64,000 nucleotides of DNA from JACVRW01 sp963825345 (GTDB lineage Bacteria > Actinomycetota > Thermoleophilia > Solirubrobacterales > Thermoleophilaceae), in NCBI GenBank assembly GCA_963825345.1, contig CAWGSQ010000010.1, positions 124,001-188,000 on the forward strand, read 5' to 3'. Positions within the stretch are counted from its first letter, which is position 1. Each line of letters starts with the position of its first letter. The translations under genes were made by a program, and so were the position numbers. The notes under the pieces were generated by a model. It was given only the letters and a program-made list of their open reading frames with translations, had not been told where the DNA came from and ran no database searches. This document shows positions 1 to 7,409 of the stretch, piece after piece.

Positions 1-69
1 GGCGCTCACGATCACACCGGTCAGCACGAGCACGAGCGGAATGCCGTACCGCACCGCGTGCATACCCAT
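1..69 (-). CDS. Start of an unrecognised membrane or secreted protein, cut by the window edge
   Basis: Only the first 21-23 codons lie in the window, read leftwards from an ATG at 69 (an in-frame second ATG is at 63). After a short basic start the segment IPLVLVLTGVIVSA is strongly hydrophobic, so it should be a signal peptide or a first membrane helix. AGGTGC just before the first ATG is a weak ribosome site. The gene diverges from the SDR gene that starts 42 nt to the right. No family can be named from so little sequence. Confidence 0.5.
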   Translation of the reverse strand, partial: MGMHAVRYGIPLVLVLTGVIVSA

Positions 70-110
70 GCACCTATGATGCCCGACGCTCACACGCAAA
101 AGGAGACTGA

Positions 111-938
111 ATGGGAGTCCTGGACGGAAAGGCGGCGATCGTCACCGGATCGGCGCAGGGAATCGGGCGCGCCACCGCTGAGCTGCTCGCCGAGCAGGGC
201 GCGCGCGTGCTCATCAACGACCTCGACGCGGACAAGGCCGAGCAGGCCGCATCGGAGATCGGTGGCGAGACGGCCGTGTTCGGCGGCGACCTCACCAAGG
301 AGGGCGTGCCGGACCAGCTGGTGCAGAAGGCCGTCGACGAGTTCGGCCAGATCGACATCATCGTCAACAACGCGGGCTACACGCGGGACGGTGTCGCTCA
401 CAAGATGACCGACGATCAGTTCCAGTCGATGCTCGACATCCACACCGTGGTGCCGTTCCGGGTCCTGCGCGCCGCCGCACCCCACCTGCGCGAGCCGGCC
501 AAGAAGGAGAAGGAGGAGGGCCAGGAGGTCTTCCGCAAGATCGTGAACATCACCTCCATCTCGGGCACGATGGGCAACGCCGGCCAGGTCAACTACTCGG
601 CGGGCAAGGCCGGCGTGGTGGGTCTGACGAAGACGCTCGCCAAGGAGTGGGGCCAGTTCAAGATCAACGTGAACGCGGTGGCGTTCGGGTTCGTCGAGAC
701 GCGCCTAACGGCCGCCAAGGAGTCCGGCAACACGATGACCAAGGACGGCGAGGAGATCCAGCTCGGCATCCCCGAGCAGATGCGCGCCATGGCGGCGATG
801 ATCATTCCGCTCGGCCGCCCTGCCACACCCGAGGAGGCCGCCGGCCCGGTGTTCTTCCTCTGCTCCCCGTGGGCGAACTACGTGCACGGTCAGGTGCTGC
901 ACGTGACCGGCGGTCAGTTCGGCGGCATGTACGGCTAG
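111..938 (+). CDS. SDR-family oxidoreductase (FabG-like, 3-oxoacyl reductase type)
   Basis: A 275-residue classical short-chain dehydrogenase. Visible are the nucleotide-binding TGSAQGIG (residues 12-19), NNAG (86-89), and the active-site Tyr162 and Lys166 in YSAGKAG, with Ser149 before it. An insertion rich in Lys and Glu (about 127-140) before the catalytic strand is unusual for FabG. The C-terminus ends in GGQFGGMYG. The ATG is preceded by AAAAGGAGA, one of the best Shine-Dalgarno sites in the window. Its stop codon overlaps that of the convergent hmgA gene in a shared CTAG. The substrate cannot be told: a 3-oxoacyl thioester is the default, but many FabG-like enzymes act on other alcohols. 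Confidence 0.88.
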   Translation: MGVLDGKAAIVTGSAQGIGRATAELLAEQGARVLINDLDADKAEQAASEIGGETAVFGGDLTKEGVPDQLVQKAVDEFGQIDIIVNNAGYTRDGVAHKMTDDQFQSMLDIHTVVPFRVLRAAAPHLREPAKKEKEEGQEVFRKIVNITSISGTMGNAGQVNYSAGKAGVVGLTKTLAKEWGQFKINVNAVAFGFVETRLTAAKESGNTMTKDGEEIQLGIPEQMRAMAAMIIPLGRPATPEEAAGPVFFLCSPWANYVHGQVLHVTGGQFGGMYG

Positions 939-2137
939 CGCGCGGTCACCGTCGCGCCCGCGTCCGCTCCCGCCTTGTCGGGGTTCCAGCTGTAGGCGTA
1001 ATCCGGCCTGTCCACGTCTCGCCAGAGCGTGGACAGGCGCAGCGGCTTGAACGTGTCCCACATGATCGCGAGCTCGTCCGTCGAGCTCTTGCCCAGCGCC
1101 TTCTCGACCGCTCCGGGCTGCGGCCCGTGCGGCAGCCCGGAGGGATGCAGGGTGATGAACCCCTGGTCCACGCCCTTGCGCGCCTCGTAGTTCCCGGCGG
1201 CGTAGAACATGACCTCCTCGGACTGGATGTTCGAGTGGTGGTAGGGCAGCGGGACCGCCTCCGGATCCCAGTCGAGCATCCGCGGCGCGAACGTGCAGAT
1301 CACGAAGTTCTGGCCCTGGAAGGTCTGGTGCGCCGGCGGCGGCAGGTGGAAGCGCCCGGCGCGCGGCTCGAAGTCGTCCGCGTTGAACGTGTACGGCCAC
1401 ACGTAGCCGTCCCAGCCGACCACGTCGAACGGGTGGCGGTCGAGGACGTACTCCTGGTAGCCGTCGCGCACCCTGACCGTCACGTGGAACTCGCCGCTCT
1501 CGTCGAAGGTCTCGATCTCCTCGGGCGGGTGGAAATCGCGCTGTGAGAACGGCGCGTGCTCGAGCAGCTGGCCGTAGCGGTTGCGGTAGCGGGTCGGGGT
1601 CTCGATCTCACCGGGCGTGTGGAAGCAGAGCCAGAATTGCTCCTCGCCCATCGGCAGCTCGAACGTGTGCGTGGTGCCGCGCGGGATCACGACGTAGTCG
1701 CGCTCGCGGAACGGCACACTGCCGAAGACCGTGCGCAGCACGCCGCTGCCGCGATGGATGTAGAGCACCTCGTCGCCCTCGCCGTTGCGGTAGAAGCCCT
1801 CGATTGCCTCGAGCGGCTTGCAGACCGAGACCTCGATGTCGTTGTTCCACATCAGGAGCCGGCGGCCGGAGACGGGATCTCCGCCCGGGTCGACGCCGTT
1901 CGCGTCGGCCAGGCGATGCACGTGGGCGTCCGGCACCCACTCCTCGCGCTGGATCGACCTGAACGGGCCGACATGATCGAGGCGGCAGGGCGACTGGAGG
2001 TGCAGCAGGATCGATTCGTTCCCCGAGAAGCCCTCGTAGCCCATGACCTCCTCGACGAGGAGGGGTGAACTGCTCCCGTTGGAGCGCACCTGGACGTGCC
2101 GCTTGGCTGGGATGCTGCCGAGATTGGCGTAGCGCAT
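935..2137 (-). CDS. hmgA: Homogentisate 1,2-dioxygenase
   Basis: 400 residues, close to the family length. It opens the ring of homogentisate to give maleylacetoacetate in cytosolic tyrosine and phenylalanine breakdown, using non-haem Fe(II). The metal-site region is clear: YHHSNIQSEEVMFY (about 299-312) supplies His and Glu, and HPSGLPHGP (331-339) supplies further His. It lies 3 nt downstream of hpd on the same strand, so the two consecutive steps are co-transcribed. maiA and fahA homologues, needed for the last two steps, are not in the neighbourhood. Confidence 0.95.
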   Translation of the reverse strand: MRYANLGSIPAKRHVQVRSNGSSSPLLVEEVMGYEGFSGNESILLHLQSPCRLDHVGPFRSIQREEWVPDAHVHRLADANGVDPGGDPVSGRRLLMWNNDIEVSVCKPLEAIEGFYRNGEGDEVLYIHRGSGVLRTVFGSVPFRERDYVVIPRGTTHTFELPMGEEQFWLCFHTPGEIETPTRYRNRYGQLLEHAPFSQRDFHPPEEIETFDESGEFHVTVRVRDGYQEYVLDRHPFDVVGWDGYVWPYTFNADDFEPRAGRFHLPPPAHQTFQGQNFVICTFAPRMLDWDPEAVPLPYHHSNIQSEEVMFYAAGNYEARKGVDQGFITLHPSGLPHGPQPGAVEKALGKSSTDELAIMWDTFKPLRLSTLWRDVDRPDYAYSWNPDKAGADAGATVTAR

Positions 2138-2140
2138 GGC

Positions 2141-3277
2141 TTAGAGGTTTCCTCTCCGCTCCTGCTCGCGCTCGATCGCTTCGAACAGGGCCTTGAAGTT
2201 GCCCTCGCCGAAGCCGCGCGAGCCGTGGCGCTCGATGATCTCGAAAAACACCGTCGGACGGTCGCCGACCGGCTTCGTGAAGATCTGGAGCAGGTAGCCC
2301 TCGTCGTCCCGGTCCACGAGGATCCCCTGCTCCCTCAGGTCCGCCAGGTCCTCCTCGATCTCGCCGATGCGCTCGGGCACGTCGTCGTAATAGGACTCGG
2401 GGATCGTCAGGAACTCGACGCCCTGGCCGCGCAGCGCGGCGACGCAGGCCACGATGTCGCGGGTGGCAACGGCGATGTGCTGTGCGCCGGCTCCCTTGTA
2501 GTACTCGATGTACTCCTCGATCTGCGACTTGCGCTTGCCCTCGGCGGGCTCGTTGATCGGGAACTTGAGACGGCCGCTTCCGTCGGTCACGACCTTCGAC
2601 ATCAGCGCGGAGTACTCGGTCGAGATCGCCTCGTCGGAGAAGTGGATCATCTCGGTCATCCCGAAGACGCGCTCGTAGTAGCCCACCCACTCCTGCATGT
2701 GGCCGAGCTCGACGTTGCCGACGATATGGTCGATCGCCATCAGCCGCATGGCGTCGGGGTCGTGCGTGGCCTCGCCGCGCTTCTCGAACCCGGGCAGGAA
2801 CGCGCCCTTGTAGTCCTCGCGCTGCACGAACAGGTGCTGGGTGTCGCCGTACGTGGCGATCGAGGAGACCTGCACGCGGCCGTGCTCGTCCTCGATCCAG
2901 TGCGGCGTCATCAGGCCGCGGGCGCCGTGCTCGACGGCGTGCTTGTAGGCGTACTCCGCGTCGGGCACGCTCAGTGCGATCTTGTGAACGCCGTCGCCGT
3001 GGAGCGCGTGGTGCGCCGCGATCTCGTCGCCGCCCTGAAGCGTGCCGGTGAGCACGAGGCGGATGCGGCCCTGCTCGAGCACGTGCGACACGCGGTCGCG
3101 CCCGCCCGTTTCGAGGCCGGCGTAGGCCGTCTCCGTGAAGCCGAATGCGTGCACGAAGTAGAACGCGGCCTGGGCGGCGTTGCCCACGTACATCTCGACG
3201 TGATCGATGCCGTGGACCGGCATGCGGTCGTCTTTGGGAACGGGTGGAGAGGCCGCAGGCGCGGTCGAAGTAGCCAT
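2141..3277 (-). CDS. hpd: 4-Hydroxyphenylpyruvate dioxygenase
   Basis: 378 residues. It converts 4-hydroxyphenylpyruvate to homogentisate with Fe(II) and O2. Two vicinal-oxygen-chelate halves are visible, starting near GIDHVEM (23-29) and MAIDHIVGNV (180-189). The three expected iron ligands are present: His184 (IDHIV), His267 (AQHIAV) and Glu346 (FFEIIERHG), and the C-terminal helix SRGFGEGNFKALFEAIE is the usual active-site lid. It is first in the hpd-hmgA operon and divergent from the AsnC-type regulator, which is the likely controller. Confidence 0.96.
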   Translation of the reverse strand: MATSTAPAASPPVPKDDRMPVHGIDHVEMYVGNAAQAAFYFVHAFGFTETAYAGLETGGRDRVSHVLEQGRIRLVLTGTLQGGDEIAAHHALHGDGVHKIALSVPDAEYAYKHAVEHGARGLMTPHWIEDEHGRVQVSSIATYGDTQHLFVQREDYKGAFLPGFEKRGEATHDPDAMRLMAIDHIVGNVELGHMQEWVGYYERVFGMTEMIHFSDEAISTEYSALMSKVVTDGSGRLKFPINEPAEGKRKSQIEEYIEYYKGAGAQHIAVATRDIVACVAALRGQGVEFLTIPESYYDDVPERIGEIEEDLADLREQGILVDRDDEGYLLQIFTKPVGDRPTVFFEIIERHGSRGFGEGNFKALFEAIEREQERRGNL

Positions 3278-3289
3278 GGCTTAATGATT

Positions 3290-3302
3290 CCGTTATGAAC
3301 GG
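3290..3302. promoter_or_regulatory. Palindrome CCGTT-ATG-AACGG in the hpd/asnC divergent region
   Basis: Perfect 5-bp arms around a 3-nt centre, 13-25 nt upstream of the hpd start and about 50 nt upstream of the regulator start. The region is conspicuously less GC-rich than its surroundings. Lrp/AsnC proteins usually bind imperfect palindromes of about 13-15 bp, so this is a candidate operator. No experimental consensus was available to test it. Confidence 0.4.
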
Positions 3303-3350
3303 CAGCTTTCAATGCGGATTCGTTGCGTCTGTGGCACACTTCGTTCCGAA

Positions 3351-3779
3351 ATGGACCCCATCGACCGGACAATCGTTGCGCTGATGCGAGAAGACGCCCG
3401 CCGTTCGTTCAAGGACATCGGCACGCACGTGAACCTCTCGGCTCCCGCGGTCAAGCGGCGGGTGGACCGGCTGGAGGCCGACGGCGTGATCCGCGGCTAC
3501 ACGGCCATGGTCGATCCGCGCGCGTTCGGGTGGCACGCGGAGGCGTTCGTGGACCTCTATTGCGAGGGGGGCATGCCGGCCGACTCGATCAAGCAGGCGG
3601 TCGAGGGAGAGTCGGGTGTTGTGTCAGCGCACACGGTCGCCGGCGAGGCGAGCGCCCTGCTTCACGTGATGGCCGAGGACACGCAGGACCTCGAGCTGTG
3701 CCTGGAGCGCATCCGCGCCACGGACGGGATCAGCCGGACCGTTACGGAAGTGGTGCTTTCGACGTTGTTCGAGCGCTAG
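3351..3779 (+). CDS. AsnC/Lrp-family transcriptional regulator
   Basis: 142 residues from the ATG of MDPIDRTIVALMREDARRS; an upstream in-frame ATG at 3312 would add 13 residues that do not fit the family. The N-terminal winged helix (LDxxIxxLLxxDxR pattern, then FKDIGTHVNLSAPAVKRRVDRL) is followed by a RAM-type ligand domain (about 60-140, with HTVAGEASALLHVMAED). Divergent from hpd-hmgA, it probably senses an aromatic amino or keto acid and controls tyrosine catabolism. The ligand is inferred from position only. Confidence 0.9.
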   Translation: MDPIDRTIVALMREDARRSFKDIGTHVNLSAPAVKRRVDRLEADGVIRGYTAMVDPRAFGWHAEAFVDLYCEGGMPADSIKQAVEGESGVVSAHTVAGEASALLHVMAEDTQDLELCLERIRATDGISRTVTEVVLSTLFER

Positions 3780-3783
3780 GCCG

Positions 3784-3828
3784 GGTGGGGTCTCTCGGGG
3801 GCGCATAGCGCAACGCGGAGACCCCACC
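3784..3828. terminator. 11-bp stem-loop between convergent genes, probable bidirectional terminator
   Basis: GGTGGGGTCTC (3784-3794) is exactly complementary to GAGACCCCACC (3818-3828). The 23-nt loop holds a second small palindrome, GCGC-ATA-GCGC. It lies between the asnC stop and the stop of the leftward acidic-protein gene. There is no T tract, as is common in GC-rich actinobacteria. Confidence 0.6.
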
Positions 3829-3876
3829 TGCGACCGGGCACCCCTTCAATGCCCGTCGTTCGGGCCGCCGGAACGG

Positions 3877-4236
3877 CTACCGGCCGTCGTCGGCCTCGGG
3901 GTCGCGGACCGTTTCGGTCACGTCGATCTCGTCGGGCTCGCCTGAGATGGCGTCGCCCTCGCCGGCGCTCTCCTCGTCGCCGAAGTCGCGCGACTCGGGG
4001 TCGTAGCGGTTCTCGCCGTGCGTGGCGGCCTCGCGAAGGTCGCTCTCGGCGGTCTCGAAGCCCTCCTCCACGCCCTCGCCGCTCTCGATCGCCGGACGCG
4101 TCGCCTCGTCGACGGGGTCGCCCTCCTCGTCCTCGTACTCGGGGGTGCGTCCGCCGATGCTGCCGGCCTCGGCGGCTGCGGCGTCCTCCTCCTCGCGAAC
4201 CAGCGGATCGTCGGGCGTCTCTTCGTTCATCGTCAT
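3877..4236 (-). CDS. Conserved-looking acidic protein, lysine-free, unknown function
   Basis: 119 residues from ATG 4236 (a second ATG at 4230 is equally possible). The composition is extreme: rich in Glu, Asp, Gly and Ala, with no Lys, Cys, Trp or Gln. AAEAGSIGG (about 21-29) followed by a segment RPAIESGEGVEEGFETAES (47-65) resembles a pattern I recall in small uncharacterised actinobacterial proteins. No signal peptide or membrane helix is seen, and disorder is likely. It is last in the leftward operon, 20 nt after the GNAT gene. Confidence 0.7.
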   Translation of the reverse strand: MTMNEETPDDPLVREEEDAAAAEAGSIGGRTPEYEDEEGDPVDEATRPAIESGEGVEEGFETAESDLREAATHGENRYDPESRDFGDEESAGEGDAISGEPDEIDVTETVRDPEADDGR

Positions 4237-4256
4237 GCGCCCCGTGTACCCGCCCG

Positions 4257-4787
4257 TCAGTGGGGCGAATCGCTCAGCGGCAGATCGGTGCCGTACACGA
4301 CGAGCTCGAACTCCATGACCTGGTGGTGGCCCTCGGGCGTCTCGCCGAGCTTCTCCGCTACGCGAATCGACTGGGTGTTCGTGGGCAGGATCAGGCTGAC
4401 GATGTGCCGCGCGCCCAGCTCGTCGTGCGCCCACCTGCAGGCGGCACGTCCGGCCTCTCCGGCGTAACCCTTGCCCCAGTGCGCGCGGGCGACGGTCCAG
4501 CCGACCTCGAGCTCCGGCCAGGTGGGCGGGAAATAGAGCCCGGCGCGGCCGACGAGCTCGCCGCTCTCTCGCTCCTCGAGCACCCAATGGCCGAAGCCCT
4601 TCAGTGCCCAGTGCCCGGCCATCATCGACATGTCGCGCCAGGCCTCCTGCCAGGTCATCCCGGCCTCCTTGCCGAGGCCGCGCGCGACCTCGGGGTCGGC
4701 GAGGATGTCCGCGAACGCCTCGAAGTCCCCGTCGCGCCAGCCGCGCATGAGCAGCCGCTCGGTCTGAATCTCCGGGACTTCGATCAC
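4257..4787 (-). CDS. GNAT N-acetyltransferase (RimJ/RimL type)
   Basis: 176 residues from a GTG that overlaps the stop of the upstream SDR gene (GTGA). It opens with EIQTERLLMRGWRDGDFEAF, the typical start of RimJ/RimL-like acetyltransferases. ELEVGWTVARAHWGKGYAGE contains the acetyl-CoA loop (WGKGYAGEA), followed by the helix AACRWAHDELG and LPTNTQSIRVAEKLG. Substrates in this group range from ribosomal-protein N-termini to small amines and cannot be predicted. Translational coupling to the SDR suggests joint expression. Confidence 0.88.
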   Translation of the reverse strand: MIEVPEIQTERLLMRGWRDGDFEAFADILADPEVARGLGKEAGMTWQEAWRDMSMMAGHWALKGFGHWVLEERESGELVGRAGLYFPPTWPELEVGWTVARAHWGKGYAGEAGRAACRWAHDELGARHIVSLILPTNTQSIRVAEKLGETPEGHHQVMEFELVVYGTDLPLSDSPH

Positions 4788-5626
4788 TGCTTCGGCCGCC
4801 GCTCCTCGGAGAGCGGCTTGCCCTCTTCGCCGACCAGGCCGCGCGGCGGCCACGCGCCGAACCAGTTGTCGCGCGCGCCGTCGAGGGTGAGGATCGCGCC
4901 GGAGAAGTAGTCGCCGGCCGGCGACGCGATGTGGGCCACCAGCCAGGCGAACTCGTCCTCTGTGCCCATCCTCTGAAGCGGCACCGTCGCAGCGACCCCC
5001 TCCACAACCGGCTTCGGGTACTTGGTCATCATCGTCTCGGTCGCCATCGGTCCCGGCGCCACAGCAGTGAGCCGGATCCCGAAGCGCGCCCACTCGATCG
5101 ACAGGACGCGGGTGAGGTTCTCCACCGCCGCGCGCGCCGCCGACGAATGCGCCATGCCAGGGAGGCCGTGATGGGGCGAGAGCGTCACGTTTACGATCTT
5201 GCCGCCGCGCGAGTCCGGAATCATGGCCCGCGTCGCCACCGTGTGGGTCATCAGCCAGGTGCCCTCCACGTTCAGCCGGATGACCGTGCGGAAGCCCTTG
5301 GGAGTGATGTCCTCGGCGGGGGTGAGGTACTGCCCGCCCGCATTGTTCACGAGCAGGTCGATCTGGCCGTGGCGCTCCAGCACGCCGTCCACGAGCGCCT
5401 CGACCTGGTCCTCCTCGCGGATGTCGCACGCGCGCGCCTCGACGCGGCCGTCCTCCGCCGCGGCGGCGGTCTCCTCGAGTGGCTCGAGCCGCCGGCCGCA
5501 CACCACCACCTGCGCGCCCAGCGTCGCCAGCTCTAGCGCAGTTGCTCGCCCGAGCCCGGACCCACCGCCGGAGACGATGGCCACCTGGCCGTCGAGGAGT
5601 CCCGGTTGAAAGATCTTCGACGGCAC
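4784..5626 (-). CDS. SDR-family oxidoreductase with replaced Tyr/Lys pair (2,4-dienoyl-CoA reductase/citronellol-dehydrogenase-like)
   Basis: 280 residues with a normal Rossmann start (SGGGSGLG, about 19-26) and NNAGGQY (94-100). At the catalytic position the sequence is MAHSSAARAAVEN (158-170): Ser161 stands where Tyr is expected and Arg165 where Lys is expected. Dienoyl-CoA reductases and some terpenoid dehydrogenases also lack the Tyr, so the protein may still be an enzyme on acyl-CoA-like substrates. It sits in the carotenoid-oxygenase operon, which would fit an isoprenoid-derived substrate (inference). The start overlaps the preceding DUF1707 gene by 94 nt. Confidence 0.82.
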   Translation of the reverse strand: MPSKIFQPGLLDGQVAIVSGGGSGLGRATALELATLGAQVVVCGRRLEPLEETAAAAEDGRVEARACDIREEDQVEALVDGVLERHGQIDLLVNNAGGQYLTPAEDITPKGFRTVIRLNVEGTWLMTHTVATRAMIPDSRGGKIVNVTLSPHHGLPGMAHSSAARAAVENLTRVLSIEWARFGIRLTAVAPGPMATETMMTKYPKPVVEGVAATVPLQRMGTEDEFAWLVAHIASPAGDYFSGAILTLDGARDNWFGAWPPRGLVGEEGKPLSEERRPKQ

Positions 5627-5970
5627 GGGCGGCCCAGCCTACCGGCGTCTGCGAGGACCCCGATCCCCCACCCGAGCATCGGCCAGATCGGCCAGAAGTA
5701 TCCGGCGCCGGTGAGGGCCCAGATGGCCACCAGGAGCAGCATCACCGCGACGTACGTGCGCTCGTGAGTGCGGTCGCGTGGCCGCCGAGCGCGAGGCGGC
5801 AGCGGCAGGTCCGCCACGAGCGGCTCGAGCTCCGCCTCGGTGCGCGCGGCGAACCCGCGCTCGAGGCGCTCCTCGAGCTCGGCCGGCGTGAGCCTGCCAT
5901 CGCCGGCGGCCGCACGCAGGCGCTCGGCCACCCGCTCGCGATCGGCGTCGGATGCGAGCAGCGCGCTCAT
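5533..5970 (-). CDS. DUF1707 domain protein with C-terminal membrane segment
   Basis: 145 residues. The first half is a DUF1707/SHOCT-like domain: ASDADRERVAERLRAAAGDGRLTPAELEERLER. Residues about 72-105 form membrane segments (YVAVMLLLVAIWALTGAGYF and WPMLGWGIGVL), typical of the small 2TM partner of such proteins. The last 30-odd residues are Arg/Ser/Pro-rich, have no family look, and overlap the SDR gene in another frame, so the natural end may have been lost by a frameshift. The ATG overlaps the carotenoid-oxygenase stop (ATGA). Confidence 0.75.
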   Translation of the reverse strand: MSALLASDADRERVAERLRAAAGDGRLTPAELEERLERGFAARTEAELEPLVADLPLPPRARRPRDRTHERTYVAVMLLLVAIWALTGAGYFWPIWPMLGWGIGVLADAGRLGRPCRRRSFNRDSSTARWPSSPAVGPGSGEQLR

Positions 5971-7379
5971 CGGAAGTACTGGCCGTGGAAGCCGAACGGG
6001 ATGTGGTGCGGCGCCTCGGCGCGGGCCACCTCCTCGAAGGAGCGGGCGTCCAGCACCAGCAGGAACGAGCGGCCCGCGTTCGCGTCGAGCACCACCGACA
6101 GGATCACCCCGTCGTCCTCGCCCTCACTGCCGGGCTCGCGGACGAAGACAGGCTCGCCGGGGTAGCAGCCGTCGGCACGCCACTCGGAGCGGCCGCCGTC
6201 GCGCACGTCCACCTTCACGAGCCTGTCGATCCAGCTGTCGTCGGACCCGGTGAAGTACGCGTACGAGTAGTCGCGCGTGTTGCGACGGCCGTAGTCGATC
6301 CGCGGCAGCTCCAGGGAGCCGTCGGCGAGCGGCTCCGAGCGCACGGCCCCGCCGTCGAGGTCGAGCGTGTAGCGGCGCAGCTCCACCGACGGCAGCTTGC
6401 CCTTCGGGCCAGCGTCGTCGAGGTAGAGCGAGTCGATCACGCTGTTGTCCTCGTAGGCGCACAGGTCGAGTACCAGCTCGCCCCCGCGCTCGAAGGCGTT
6501 CACGTGGTGGAAGCAGAAGAACGCGTCCGTCTCGTAGGTGCCGCGGAGCTCGCCGGTCCCGCGGTCGAACACGCGGAAGCGCGTGGGCTCGTCGCCGCGC
6601 CACGTGTAGTTCTCGATGAACGGCTTCCCCGAGAAGGCGAGCTTCAGCGGGTTCACTCGCAGCGGGTACTCCGCCAGGATCAGATAGCGCTCGCTCATCC
6701 CGAACGCGTGCATGTACGCGGGCTCCTTCACCGGCATCCGCGCGATCACGCGGCGGGTGGAGCTGTCCGCCGGAAGCCCGTAGAGCGTGTACTCGCTCAC
6801 GCGCGAGAAGCGCGCCGTGTAGTTCACGAGCTCGTTGCGCTCAACGTCGTGGTGGGGGTGAGCCGTCGTCACGTGCGCCTTCAGCTTGTCGGCGTACTCG
6901 AGATGCCCGATCGTGTCGAGCGTCTCCGGGTCGAACTCGACGGGCATCGGCGTCTCCGTCATCGCGATATAGCGCTCGCCGATGCGGGCGAGGTTCACGT
7001 TCGGGTTGTCCGTGACGTCCGGCGAGAAGATCTGCTGGACGCGCTTGAAGATCGAGCGGCAGGGGTCGGTGGCGAACCCGCCGTGGCGCCACTCGCCCTC
7101 CTTCGCGTCCTGGTAGGCGGTGCTCTCGAGGAAGCGGCTGCCGTAGGAGACCTTGCCGTCCGCAAAGCCGAAGCGGTTCAGCATCGCCACACCGTCGAAC
7201 CAGTGGGTTACCCGCCGCCCGCCGACCTCGAGCAGCGCCGGCGTCACGCGCACCAGAGCGCCCGTGAGCCACTCGGGCAGCTCACCCCTCACCGGGAGGC
7301 GGTCAACCGATGTCTCCTCGTCCTGGCTCTTGAATCCGAGCTTGAAATCCGTGCGTGAAGATGCTTCCGTCGTCGCCAT
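5967..7379 (-). CDS. Carotenoid cleavage oxygenase (RPE65/apocarotenoid oxygenase family)
   Basis: 470 residues from ATG 7379; the longer frame to 7541 adds a non-homologous tail. The four iron-binding His of the seven-bladed propeller family are recognisable in TTAHPHHD, YMHAFGMSERY, FCFHHVNAFE and, near the C-terminus, GFHGQYFR. The enzyme cleaves a double bond in carotenoids, apocarotenoids or stilbene-like compounds with O2. It heads a leftward operon (DUF1707, SDR, GNAT, acidic protein) and faces a PadR regulator across a 30-nt promoter region. The exact substrate is unknown. Confidence 0.93.
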   Translation of the reverse strand: MATTEASSRTDFKLGFKSQDEETSVDRLPVRGELPEWLTGALVRVTPALLEVGGRRVTHWFDGVAMLNRFGFADGKVSYGSRFLESTAYQDAKEGEWRHGGFATDPCRSIFKRVQQIFSPDVTDNPNVNLARIGERYIAMTETPMPVEFDPETLDTIGHLEYADKLKAHVTTAHPHHDVERNELVNYTARFSRVSEYTLYGLPADSSTRRVIARMPVKEPAYMHAFGMSERYLILAEYPLRVNPLKLAFSGKPFIENYTWRGDEPTRFRVFDRGTGELRGTYETDAFFCFHHVNAFERGGELVLDLCAYEDNSVIDSLYLDDAGPKGKLPSVELRRYTLDLDGGAVRSEPLADGSLELPRIDYGRRNTRDYSYAYFTGSDDSWIDRLVKVDVRDGGRSEWRADGCYPGEPVFVREPGSEGEDDGVILSVVLDANAGRSFLLVLDARSFEEVARAEAPHHIPFGFHGQYFR

Positions 7380-7386
7380 AGTCCAT

Positions 7387-7392
7387 AATGTA
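7387..7392 (-). promoter_or_regulatory. -10 element TACATT, 7 nt before the oxygenase ATG
   Basis: Read leftwards, TACATT is followed by ATGGACT and then the ATG. No Shine-Dalgarno is present, so the transcript is probably leaderless or nearly so. It lies next to the GTCCA/TGGAC palindrome. Confidence 0.5.
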
Positions 7393-7394
7393 TC

Positions 7395-7407
7395 GTCCAG
7401 GTTGGAC
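7395..7407. promoter_or_regulatory. Palindrome GTCCA-GGT-TGGAC, candidate PadR operator
   Basis: Perfect 5-bp arms just upstream of the padR GTG (7410) and overlapping the upstream side of the oxygenase promoter. PadR proteins commonly repress their own gene and a divergent neighbour from one site. The sequence itself is not a known PadR consensus. Confidence 0.42.
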
Positions 7408-7409
7408 TC

